From contig NZ_MOBJ01000010.1 of assembly GCF_003732225.1 (NCBI RefSeq), positions 186,001 through 250,000 on the forward strand: 64,000 nucleotides of DNA, written 5' to 3'. Shown here piece by piece: positions 1 to 6,790 of the stretch. How positions within the stretch are numbered: the stretch's first letter is position 1; each line of letters begins with the position of its first letter. A program made the position numbers and the translations under genes. The notes beneath the pieces are model-generated. The model was not told the origin of the DNA, ran no database searches, and saw nothing but the letters and a program-made list of their open reading frames with translations. Origin of the DNA: Pseudomonas brassicacearum (lineage in GTDB: Bacteria; Pseudomonadota; Gammaproteobacteria; Pseudomonadales; Pseudomonadaceae).

Positions 1-50
1 ATGCGTCGAAGTTGCGGGCGGGAAAGCGGCGCAGGTTCGGTCATCGTCAT
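1..50 (-). CDS. 5-formyltetrahydrofolate cyclo-ligase, N-terminus only
   Basis: Only the first 16 codons are inside the window and the rest lies to the left. They read MTMTEPAPLSRPQLRR. Position just downstream of 6S RNA and zapA is the conserved location of the YgfA/5-FCL gene in gammaproteobacteria, and the short text resembles Pseudomonas 5-FCL N-termini. The family converts 5-formyl-THF to 5,10-methenyl-THF with ATP. ATG codons at 50 and at 44 are both possible starts, and neither has a clear Shine-Dalgarno. The call rests mostly on gene order. Confidence 0.55.
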   Translation of the reverse strand, partial: MTMTEPAPLSRPQLRR

Positions 51-91
51 GGGCTGTTCGAGTGTCGAGGGCAGCAGATTGATGCCTTCGT

Positions 92-124
92 AAAAAGCCG
101 ATGCCAGCAAAAACTGGCATCGGC
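92..124 (-). terminator. Rho-independent terminator of 6S RNA
   Basis: On the minus strand the 10-bp perfect stem GCCGATGCCA/TGGCATCGGC closes an 8-nt loop and is followed by five T. It lies just after the 6S RNA 3' end and before the cyclo-ligase start, so it ends 6S transcription or limits read-through. Confidence 0.8.
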
Positions 125-131
125 TTGAATC

Positions 132-309
132 AGGCTCCCCGGATGAACCGCTGTCGACTTAGCCCTTGAACCCGAAAGTTCAAGGTGGAAGATGCAGTAG
201 ACCTTAAGGCTTTCCGTCTAGCGGACATGCACACCGGCCCAACGTGCAACTTCCAGGGTAGTGCGAATCGGCTCAGGGACATCGCCAACTGGCAAGCACC
301 CCAGGGAGT
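132..309 (-). ncRNA. ssrS: 6S RNA (SsrS)
   Basis: 6S RNA binds sigma70 RNA polymerase holoenzyme and mimics an open promoter, lowering transcription in stationary phase. The minus strand carries the typical Pseudomonas 6S segments: GATGTCCCTGAGCCGAT near the 5' side, GTGTGCATGTCCGCTAGACG, the hairpin CTTGAACTTTCGGGTTCAAG, and GGTTCATCCGGGGAGCC at the 3' end. The two ends can pair (CTCCC with GGGAG). Location between zapA and the cyclo-ligase gene is the conserved one. The ends are estimated: 5' from the TATACT box at 321-316 and 3' from the closing stem. A 65-codon open frame across it is spurious. Confidence 0.93.
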
Positions 310-315
310 GGCGCG

Positions 316-344
316 AGTATACCGCAACCACCCTCAGGAATCAG
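316..344 (-). promoter_or_regulatory. Candidate sigma70 promoter of 6S RNA
   Basis: The minus strand has TATACT (321-316), a five-of-six match to the -10 consensus, placed 6-7 nt before the inferred 6S start at about 309. A weak -35 (CTGATT, 344-339) lies 17 bp upstream and overlaps the zapA stop codon. The assignment comes from position and the -10 only. Confidence 0.5.
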
Positions 345-658
345 CCCTTGCTGACATCCGTATCGGTGGCGAGCACCAGATCCACGCGTTCGAGCAGATC
401 GCGCACCTGCTCGCGAGTCGAGCCGCTGGCCTGCACATCAGGACGTTCCTGGGTGTGCAACAGATCGTGAGTGATGTTCAGCGCGGCCATCACGGCGATA
501 CGATCGGCGCCGATGACTTTGCCGCTGCTGCGGATCTCGCGCATTTTGCCGTCCAGGTAACGGGCGGCGCTCACCAGGTTGCTGCGCTCTTCCTGGGGGC
601 AAATGATCGAGTACTCTTTATCGAGGATCTGCACGGTAACGCTATTGCTTGAACTCAT
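341..658 (-). CDS. zapA: Cell division protein ZapA
   Basis: A 105-residue protein starting MSSSNSVTVQILDKEYSI. It has the ZapA N-terminal globular domain (VQILDKEYSIICP, then the helix around RSNLVSAARYLDGKMREIR and the conserved DRIAVMAALNITHDLL) and a shorter coiled-coil C-terminus (REQVRDLLERVDLVL). ZapA bundles FtsZ filaments at the division ring. GGAG eight nt before the ATG supports the start. It is the second gene of a two-gene unit: its ATG overlaps the upstream stop codon by 4 bp, indicating translational coupling. 6S RNA follows on the same strand, as in most gammaproteobacteria. Confidence 0.95.
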   Translation of the reverse strand: MSSSNSVTVQILDKEYSIICPQEERSNLVSAARYLDGKMREIRSSGKVIGADRIAVMAALNITHDLLHTQERPDVQASGSTREQVRDLLERVDLVLATDTDVSKG

Positions 659-864
659 GAGTCTTGCTCCAGGGCTTTGAGGCGCGAAATCATCGATTCG
701 ACCTTACGCCGGGCGATTTCGTTTTTTTCAATGAGATGAGCGCGTTCCTCGCGCCAGGTCTTTTCCTGAGCTAATAAGAGTCCGTTTTGGCTCTTAAGTT
801 GCTCGACTCGGGCAATTAGCAGCTCGAGTCTGGCCATCAGCGCTTGCAGGTCGTTGTCTTCCAT
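655..864 (-). CDS. TIGR02449-type short coiled-coil protein (ZapB-like)
   Basis: A 69-residue, almost wholly helical, highly charged protein starting MEDNDLQALMARLELL and containing a leucine-rich coiled coil through to LKALEQDS. The start at 864 is preferred to an upstream ATG at 966 because GGAA lies five nt before it and the preceding 34 codons look like untranslated leader. Proteins of this kind sit next to zapA in pseudomonads. A role as a ZapB-like partner of ZapA is inferred from the coiled coil and the 4-bp overlap with zapA, not shown. Transcription is divergent from the UPF0149 gene across a 127-bp gap. Confidence 0.85.
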   Translation of the reverse strand: MEDNDLQALMARLELLIARVEQLKSQNGLLLAQEKTWREERAHLIEKNEIARRKVESMISRLKALEQDS

Positions 865-991
865 AGTGTTCCACGGGATTTGTCTGATGGGCGGTAACTG
901 GCGGACAGCCTTTAATAGTCTTGGCGAGTCTGTCGATGTAGGATACAAGGCCTTCATTCTAGACATAGCGCCGTCTGGCGCCTAGCTGCCC

Positions 992-1549
992 ATGACCATT
1001 CAGAATTCCCCGTATAACGCCTTCGCCACCCTGCTGAGCTCCAGCGGCCATCCTTGCTCCCCTGCCGAGCTTCACGGCGTGCTGCTGGGCCGCAGTTGCA
1101 CCGGTGTCGGCTTTGATGCCGACACCTGGTTGGCTGACGTCGCCGAGCTGCTGGAAACCGAACCGGCCGATAACGTACGCAACGCGCTGATCGGCCTGCA
1201 AGAAATGGTCAAGGGCGAGTTGACGGGCGACGACGTCACCGTGGTCCTGTTACTGCCGACCGACGACGCGCCGCTCACCGAACGTGCCGCTGCGCTGGGC
1301 CAATGGTGCCAGGGCTTCCTCCACGGCTTCGGCGTGAACGCGGGCGGCCTGGAACTGAGCAAAGATGCCCAGGAAGTGCTGCAAGACCTCGCCGCCATCG
1401 CTCAGGTGCAAGATGCCCTGGAAGAATCCGAAGACGGCGAAGGCGACTACATGGAAGTGATGGAATACCTGCGCGTCGCGCCATTGCTGCTGTTCGCCGA
1501 GACCAAGAAACCGGCGCAAGCCGCTGCTGCCAAACCTTCTCTGCACTGA
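992..1549 (+). CDS. UPF0149 (YgfB/YecA) family protein
   Basis: A 185-residue acidic protein. Family features are an N-terminal helical region with SPAELHGVLLGRSC, a central WCQGFLHGFG motif and a C-terminal DYMEVMEYLRVAPLLLF segment. The family sits just before pepP in many gammaproteobacteria. The E. coli member YgfB has no settled enzymatic role. In Pseudomonas a YgfB homologue has been linked to regulation of beta-lactam resistance genes; that is literature knowledge and is not visible here. It heads the rightward run ygfB-pepP-ubiH-ubiI, with 27 bp to pepP. Confidence 0.9.
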   Translation: MTIQNSPYNAFATLLSSSGHPCSPAELHGVLLGRSCTGVGFDADTWLADVAELLETEPADNVRNALIGLQEMVKGELTGDDVTVVLLLPTDDAPLTERAAALGQWCQGFLHGFGVNAGGLELSKDAQEVLQDLAAIAQVQDALEESEDGEGDYMEVMEYLRVAPLLLFAETKKPAQAAAAKPSLH

Positions 1550-1576
1550 TCGTTTGTAAGGGACTTCCATCTGCCC

Positions 1577-2911
1577 ATGATTCATATCCCTAAATCGGAA
1601 TACACCCGCCGCCGCAAGGCGTTGATGGCGCAGATGGAACCCAACAGCATCGCAATCCTGCCGGCCGCCGCCGTGGCGATCCGCAACCGCGACGTCGAGC
1701 ACGTTTACCGTCAGGACAGCGACTTCCAGTACCTGAGCGGTTTTCCCGAGCCTCAGGCGGTCATCGTATTGATGCCCGGCCGTGAGCATGGCGAATACAT
1801 TCTGTTCTGCCGTGAACGCAACGCCGAACGCGAACTGTGGGACGGCCTGCGTGCCGGGCAGGAAGGCGCGATCCGCGATTTCGGTGCCGACGACGCCTTT
1901 CCGATCACCGACATCGACGACATCCTGCCGGGCCTGATCGAAGGCCGTGACCGGGTCTATTCGGCCATGGGCAGCAACCCCGAATTCGATCGTCACCTGA
2001 TGGACTGGATCAACGTGATCCGCTCCAAGGCGCACCTGGGCGCCCAGCCGCCGAACGAATTCGTTGCGCTGGATCATCTGCTGCACGACATGCGCCTGTA
2101 TAAATCGGCGGCAGAAGTGAAGGTGATGCGCGAAGCCGCACGGATTTCCGCGCAGGCCCACATTCGCGCCATGCAGGCCAGCCGTGCCGGCTTGCATGAA
2201 TTCAGCCTGGAAGCCGAGCTCGATTACGAGTTCCGCAAAGGCGGGGCAAAAATGCCGGCTTATGGTTCGATCGTTGCCGCCGGGCGTAACAGCTGCATCC
2301 TGCATTACCAGCAGAATGACGCGCTGCTCAAGGATGGCGATATGGTGTTGATCGACGCCGGTTGCGAGATCGACTGCTACGCCAGCGACATCACCCGCAC
2401 CTGGCCGGTCAATGGCAAGTATTCGCCGGAACAGAAGGCGATCTACGAGTTGGTGTTGGCGTCGCAGGAAGCCGCGTTTGCCCAGATCGCACCCAACAAG
2501 CACTGGAATCAGGCGCACGAGGCGACGGTTCAGGTGATTACGGCCGGTCTGGTGAAGCTCGGTTTGCTGCAGGGCGACGTAGACGAGTTGATCGCCAGCG
2601 AAGCCTACAAGGCGTTTTACATGCACCGCGCCGGCCATTGGCTGGGCATGGATGTGCATGACGTCGGCGAGTACAAGGTCGGCGGTGAATGGCGGGTGCT
2701 GGAAGTCGGCATGGTGTTGACTGTCGAGCCGGGCATCTACATTTCCCCGAACAACATGAGCGTGGCGAAGAAGTGGCGCGGCATTGGCGTACGCATCGAG
2801 GATGACGTGGTGGTAACCAGACAGGGCTGTGAAATCCTGACCAACGGCGCGCCGAAAACGGTCGCCGAGATCGAGGCCTTGATGGCCGCTGCGCGGACTG
2901 AAGCCGCATGA
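1577..2911 (+). CDS. pepP: Xaa-Pro aminopeptidase P
   Basis: A 444-residue cytosolic metallopeptidase that removes N-terminal residues before proline. The N-terminal creatinase-like domain (about 1-170) is followed by a pita-bread peptidase M24 domain. The dinuclear metal ligands are visible: Asp260 in VLIDAG, Asp271 in SDITRTWP, then His in HRAGHWLGMDVHD, Glu in TVEPGIYI and Glu in GVRIEDDVVVT. Length matches the family. The stop overlaps the ubiH start (ATGA at 2908), the arrangement typical of the pepP-ubiH-ubiI ubiquinone locus. Confidence 0.96.
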   Translation: MIHIPKSEYTRRRKALMAQMEPNSIAILPAAAVAIRNRDVEHVYRQDSDFQYLSGFPEPQAVIVLMPGREHGEYILFCRERNAERELWDGLRAGQEGAIRDFGADDAFPITDIDDILPGLIEGRDRVYSAMGSNPEFDRHLMDWINVIRSKAHLGAQPPNEFVALDHLLHDMRLYKSAAEVKVMREAARISAQAHIRAMQASRAGLHEFSLEAELDYEFRKGGAKMPAYGSIVAAGRNSCILHYQQNDALLKDGDMVLIDAGCEIDCYASDITRTWPVNGKYSPEQKAIYELVLASQEAAFAQIAPNKHWNQAHEATVQVITAGLVKLGLLQGDVDELIASEAYKAFYMHRAGHWLGMDVHDVGEYKVGGEWRVLEVGMVLTVEPGIYISPNNMSVAKKWRGIGVRIEDDVVVTRQGCEILTNGAPKTVAEIEALMAAARTEAA

Positions 2912-4095
2912 GCAGAGTCAATCTGGCAATCATCGGTGGCGGTCTGGTGGGCGCCAGTCTGGCGTTGGCCTTGCAGGCCGGTGCCCGTGCCCGTGGCTGG
3001 AAGATCGTGCTGATCGAGCCGTTCGCGCCTGGCCATACCTACCAGCCAAGCTATGACGCGCGCTCTTCGGCGCTGTCCTTTGGTGCTCGGCAAATTTATC
3101 AGCGGCTGGGCCTGTGGCAGGAAATCTCCCGCCGCGCCGAGCCGATCAAACAGATTCATGTCTCCGACCGTGGGCGTTTCTCTACCGCGCGGCTATCGGC
3201 CATGGAAGAGGGCGTTCCGGCCCTGGGTTACGTGGTGGAAAACGCCTGGCTGGGCCAATGCCTCTGGCAGGGCCTGGACAAGGACGTGATCAGTTGGCGC
3301 TGCCCGGCCGAAGTCACGCGCATGGAGCCGTTGGAAGACGGTTACCGCCTGACCCTCAACGACGAAACCAGCCTTGAATGCGACCTCGCGGTGCTGGCCG
3401 ATGGCGGCCGTTCGGGCTTGCGCGAGCAGCTGGGGATCGGCGTCAAAAAGCGTCCATACAATCAAAGTGCGTTGATCGCCAACATTACCCCGAGCGAAGC
3501 CCACAACGGCATGGCGTTCGAGCGCTTCACCGATGATGGCCCCATGGCCTTGCTGCCGCTACCGGAAAACCGCTGCGCGCTGGTCTGGACTCGCCTGGGC
3601 ATGGACGCGCAGCGTCTGGCCGCACTCGATGAGCGCAGCTTTCTCAGCGAGTTGCAGGGCGTGTTCGGTTATCGCCTCGGCACCCTCAAGCAGGTCGGTG
3701 CGCGGCATCTGTACCCGTTGTCGCTGATCGAAGCCGAAGAGCAGGTGCGTCCGCATCTGGCCGTACTGGGCAACGCTGCCCACAGCCTGCACCCGATTGC
3801 CGGCCAGGGCTTCAACCTGTCGCTGCGCGACGCCAAGGCCCTGGCCGAAGCGCTGCTCGCCAGCCAGAGCACGCCGGGTGACTTCGCCACCTTGCAGGCT
3901 TACCGCGAACGCCAGCGCCTGGACCAGAACCTCACCGTGGGTTTCTCCGATCAGGTCACCCGTTTGTTCGGCAGTACCCAACCGCTGGTATCGCTGGGCC
4001 GCAACATCGGCCTGTTGGGCCTCGATCTGTTGCCGCCGGCCAAACGCTGGTTCGCTCGGCAAGCGATGGGGTTGGGAACACGTTCCGATGGTTGA
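2908..4095 (+). CDS. ubiH: 2-polyprenyl-6-methoxyphenol 4-hydroxylase UbiH
   Basis: A 395-residue FAD-dependent aromatic hydroxylase of ubiquinone synthesis. The FAD-binding Rossmann motif GGGLVGASLALAL is at residues 8-20, the DG motif is around LADGGRSGLREQLG, and the second FAD motif is LGNAAHSLHPIAGQGFNL with the family's (G)D(A)AH region here reading GNAAH. Overlap with pepP and proximity to the second hydroxylase support UbiH. UbiH and UbiI paralogues are hard to separate by eye, so the symbol rests on motifs plus order. Confidence 0.9.
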   Translation: MSRVNLAIIGGGLVGASLALALQAGARARGWKIVLIEPFAPGHTYQPSYDARSSALSFGARQIYQRLGLWQEISRRAEPIKQIHVSDRGRFSTARLSAMEEGVPALGYVVENAWLGQCLWQGLDKDVISWRCPAEVTRMEPLEDGYRLTLNDETSLECDLAVLADGGRSGLREQLGIGVKKRPYNQSALIANITPSEAHNGMAFERFTDDGPMALLPLPENRCALVWTRLGMDAQRLAALDERSFLSELQGVFGYRLGTLKQVGARHLYPLSLIEAEEQVRPHLAVLGNAAHSLHPIAGQGFNLSLRDAKALAEALLASQSTPGDFATLQAYRERQRLDQNLTVGFSDQVTRLFGSTQPLVSLGRNIGLLGLDLLPPAKRWFARQAMGLGTRSDG

Positions 4096-4186
4096 GTGGT
4101 TGCAGGTCGATGTTCACGACGGCTTGGTGGCGCGGGTCGATAAAACTTTTTACGTGCGGCTCAAGCCGCAAGCGAGACAGGCTTAA
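4088..4186 (+). CDS. Small hypothetical ORF between ubiH and ubiI
   Basis: A 32-codon frame, MVEWLQVDVHDGLVARVDKT at its start, overlaps the last 8 bp of ubiH and ends 3 bp before the ATG of the next hydroxylase. It has no clear Shine-Dalgarno, but translation could be coupled to ubiH termination. A hypothetical gene is annotated at the corresponding place in P. aeruginosa as far as I recall, so this may be a shortened remnant of one. Composition alone does not prove it is coding. Confidence 0.3.
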   Translation: MVEWLQVDVHDGLVARVDKTFYVRLKPQARQA

Positions 4187-4189
4187 AGC

Positions 4190-5413
4190 ATGGAAATGCG
4201 CGCAGATCTGCTGATTGTCGGGGCCGGAATGGTCGGGAGCGCGTTGGCGCTGGCGTTACAGAACAGTGGGCTGGAAGTCCTGCTGCTCGACGGCAGCCCC
4301 ATGAGCGTCAAACCCTTCGACGCGCAGTCGGCGTTCGAGCCTCGAGTGAGTGCCTTGTCGGCCGCCAGTCAGCGGATCCTCGAACGTCTGGGTGTGTGGG
4401 AAGGCGTCGTCAGTCGGCGCTGCAGCGCTTATACCGACATGCATGTCTGGGACGGCAGCGGCACCGGGCAGATTCATTTCTCGGCCACCAGCGTCCACGC
4501 CGAGACGCTCGGGCATATCGTCGAGAACCGGGTGGTGCAGGATGCGCTGCTCGATCGCCTGCATGATTGCGACCTGGGCCTGCTGGCCAATGCGCGCCTG
4601 GAGCAGATGCGCCGTTCCGGCGACGACTGGCTGCTGACCCTGGCCGATGGCCGCACGCTGCGTGCACCGCTGGTGATCGCGGCTGACGGCGCCAACTCGG
4701 CGGTGCGCCGCCTCACCGGTGTCGCGACTCGCGAGTGGGATTACCTGCATCACGCCATCGTCACCAGCGTTCGCAGTTCGCTGGCGCACCAGATGACGGC
4801 CTGGCAGCGTTTCACCGACCATGGTCCGCTGGCGTTCCTGCCATTGGCGCGTGACGGCCAGCAAGACTGGTGCTCGATCGTCTGGTCGACCACCCCGAGC
4901 GAAGCCGAGCGGCTGATGGCGCTGGACGACGAAGGTTTTTGCCGTGAACTGGAGCGCGCCTTCGAAGGGCGCCTGGGCAGTGTGCTGAGCGCCGACCCAC
5001 GACTGTGTGTGCCGTTGCGTCAGCGCCATGCCAAGCGCTATGTGGCTGAAGGCCTGGCGCTGATCGGCGACGCCGCTCACACCATTCACCCGTTGGCCGG
5101 GCAGGGCGTCAACCTTGGCTTCCTCGATGCCGCGGTGCTGGCCGAAGTGCTGTTGCACGCGGCCAGCCGTGGCGAGCGCCTGGCAGATGTGAAAGTCCTC
5201 AGCCGCTACGAGCGTCGGCGCATGCCCCACAACCTGGCGCTGATGGCGGCGATGGAAGGCTTTGAGCGCTTGTTCCAGGCTGACCCTTTGCCGCTGCGCT
5301 GGTTGCGCAACACCGGATTGAAAATGGTCGACCAGATGCCCGAAGCCAAGGCGTTGTTCGTGCGCGAAGCGCTTGGATTGATCGGGGATCTGCCGGAGCT
5401 CGCCAAGGCCTGA
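4190..5413 (+). CDS. ubiI: FAD-dependent 2-polyprenylphenol hydroxylase (UbiI/VisC type)
   Basis: A 407-residue flavin monooxygenase paralogous to the upstream UbiH. The Rossmann motif is VGAGMVGSALALAL (about 10-23), then VIAADGANSAVRRL and the second FAD motif LIGDAAHTIHPLAGQGVNLG, an intact GD motif. The family hydroxylates the ubiquinone ring at C5 (UbiI) or a neighbouring carbon (UbiF/Coq7 equivalents). UbiI is chosen from its place directly after ubiH. Two ATGs, 4190 and 4196, are possible. A type A repeat pair follows the stop. Confidence 0.85.
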   Translation: MEMRADLLIVGAGMVGSALALALQNSGLEVLLLDGSPMSVKPFDAQSAFEPRVSALSAASQRILERLGVWEGVVSRRCSAYTDMHVWDGSGTGQIHFSATSVHAETLGHIVENRVVQDALLDRLHDCDLGLLANARLEQMRRSGDDWLLTLADGRTLRAPLVIAADGANSAVRRLTGVATREWDYLHHAIVTSVRSSLAHQMTAWQRFTDHGPLAFLPLARDGQQDWCSIVWSTTPSEAERLMALDDEGFCRELERAFEGRLGSVLSADPRLCVPLRQRHAKRYVAEGLALIGDAAHTIHPLAGQGVNLGFLDAAVLAEVLLHAASRGERLADVKVLSRYERRRMPHNLALMAAMEGFERLFQADPLPLRWLRNTGLKMVDQMPEAKALFVREALGLIGDLPELAKA

Positions 5414-5438
5414 CATTTTGCGTCGGAGCTGATGCCCT

Positions 5439-5534
5439 CATCGCGAGCAAGCTCGCTCCCACACTTGATCTTCTTTGTTCACACGAATGTGCGCTTCAAG
5501 AAGATTCCCTGTGGGAGCGAGCTTGCTCGCGATG
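5439..5534. repeat. Type A palindromic repeat doublet (REPIN-like)
   Basis: Two inverted copies of a roughly 23-nt unit: ATCGCGAGCAAGCTCGCTCCC at 5440-5460 and its reverse complement at 5511-5533. Each copy has its own palindromic core GAGC(A/G)AGCT. It separates ubiI from the iron-binding protein gene. This is the bacterial REP/REPIN family known from P. fluorescens; here it occurs only between genes. Confidence 0.9.
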
Positions 5535-5611
5535 GCGGCGGCACATTCACCATCAATCGCCGGTGGTGCAACATCCGGTAACTCCTCCACGGCGGGATCG
5601 GTTGAGAAGCT

Positions 5612-5632
5612 AAATGTGAGTCCTTATCATTT
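5612..5632. promoter_or_regulatory. Weak candidate Fur box upstream of the iron-binding protein gene
   Basis: AAATGTGAGTCCTTATCATTT lies 33 bp before the start of the Fe3+-binding protein and is an imperfect A+T-rich dyad (AAATG...CATTT). Only about half of the 19-bp Fur consensus positions match in my alignment. Iron control of this gene family is common, which is the main reason to list it. Confidence 0.25.
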
Positions 5633-5664
5633 CGGCTCATTTTTGATTTCGAGAGACCGCTCCC

Positions 5665-6666
5665 ATGTTGGCACCGAAGCGTCTACTGACAGCCCTCGCC
5701 CTGACCCTGGTCGGCACCACCGCTCAGGCCGCTGACGAGGTGGTGGTCTACTCCTCGCGTATCGACGAACTGATCAAACCGGTCTTCGATGCCTACACCC
5801 AAAAAACCGGCGTAAAGGTGAAATTCATCACCGACAAGGAAGCACCGCTGATGCAGCGCATCAAGGCCGAAGGCGAGAACGCCACCGCCGACCTGCTGCT
5901 CACCGTCGATGCCGGCAACCTCTGGCAGGCCGAGCAAATGGGCATCCTGCAGCCGTTCACCTCGAAAGTGATCGATACCAACATTCCACTGCAATACCGC
6001 GCCGCTTCTCACGCCTGGACCGGTCTGAGCCTGCGGGCGCGGACCATCGCCTATTCCACCGACCGGGTAAAACCCTCGGACCTGACCACCTACGAAGCGC
6101 TGGCTGACAAGCAGTGGGAAGGTCGTCTGTGCCTGCGTACCGCGAAGAAGGTCTACAACCAATCGCTGACCGCGACCCTGATCGAAACCCATGGCGCGGA
6201 AAAGACCGAAGAAATCATCAAGGGGTGGGTTCGCAACCTGTCCACTGACGTGTTCTCCGACGACATCGCCGTACTGCAAGCGATCAGCGCCGGGCAGTGC
6301 GACGTCGGTATCGTCAACACTTACTACTATGGCCGTCTGCACCAGCAGAAGCCGGACCTGCCGGTCAAACTGTTCTGGCCGAACCAGGCTGACCGTGGCG
6401 TACACGTGAACCTGTCGGGCATTGGCCTGACCAAATACGCGCCGCACCCGGAAGCCGCCAAGGCTCTGGTGGAATGGATGACCACGCCTGAAGCGCAAAA
6501 AATCTTCGCCGACGTCAACCAGGAATTCCCGGCCAACCCGACGGTGAAACCGTCCGCTGAAGTCGAGGCCTGGGGCACGTTCATCCCGGACACCCTGCCG
6601 GTTGAAGTCGCTGGCCTGCGCCAGGCTGAAGCCATCCGCCTGATGGACCGCGCGGGCTGGAACTGA
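5665..6666 (+). CDS. Periplasmic Fe3+-binding protein (FbpA/HitA family)
   Basis: A 333-residue solute-binding protein. The first 22 residues form a signal peptide ending TAQA before ADEVVVYSSR. The fold is that of iron-binding family 15 proteins: VVVYSSRIDELIKPVFDAY at the N-terminus, TDLLL-type segment, and the tyrosine cluster NTYYYGRLH (about 213-221) that coordinates ferric iron in FbpA/FutA proteins. It feeds the double permease gene that starts 124 bp downstream. No cognate ATPase gene is adjacent, so the transport ATPase must be encoded elsewhere. Confidence 0.92.
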   Translation: MLAPKRLLTALALTLVGTTAQAADEVVVYSSRIDELIKPVFDAYTQKTGVKVKFITDKEAPLMQRIKAEGENATADLLLTVDAGNLWQAEQMGILQPFTSKVIDTNIPLQYRAASHAWTGLSLRARTIAYSTDRVKPSDLTTYEALADKQWEGRLCLRTAKKVYNQSLTATLIETHGAEKTEEIIKGWVRNLSTDVFSDDIAVLQAISAGQCDVGIVNTYYYGRLHQQKPDLPVKLFWPNQADRGVHVNLSGIGLTKYAPHPEAAKALVEWMTTPEAQKIFADVNQEFPANPTVKPSAEVEAWGTFIPDTLPVEVAGLRQAEAIRLMDRAGWN

Positions 6667-6685
6667 GTCCGAAGCACTAAAGATC

Positions 6686-6763
6686 AAAAGATCGCAGCCT
6701 GCGGCAGCTCCTACAGGGGAACACAAACCCCGCGTAGGAGCTGCCGCAGGCTGCGATCTTTTT
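6686..6763. repeat. Type B palindromic repeat doublet
   Basis: Inverted copies of AAAGATCGCAGCCTGCGGCA... (6687-6714) and its reverse complement (6734-6761), followed by a short T run. The long hairpin with trailing T may also dampen transcription between the binding-protein and permease genes. Confidence 0.9.
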
Positions 6764-6790
6764 GCGTGATTCCCCCCAGAGAGCTTTGCC

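Noticed and set aside
130..327. 65-codon frame on the minus strand
   Set aside because: It coincides with 6S RNA, whose conserved structure explains the sequence.
865..991. Promoter boxes between the ZapB-like and UPF0149 genes
   Set aside because: TTGGCG and GATACA are present but the spacing is only 15 bp and the -10 match is poor.
1250..2659. 469-codon minus-strand frame opposite pepP
   Set aside because: Antisense shadow of pepP and the UPF0149 gene; no ribosome site or known motif.
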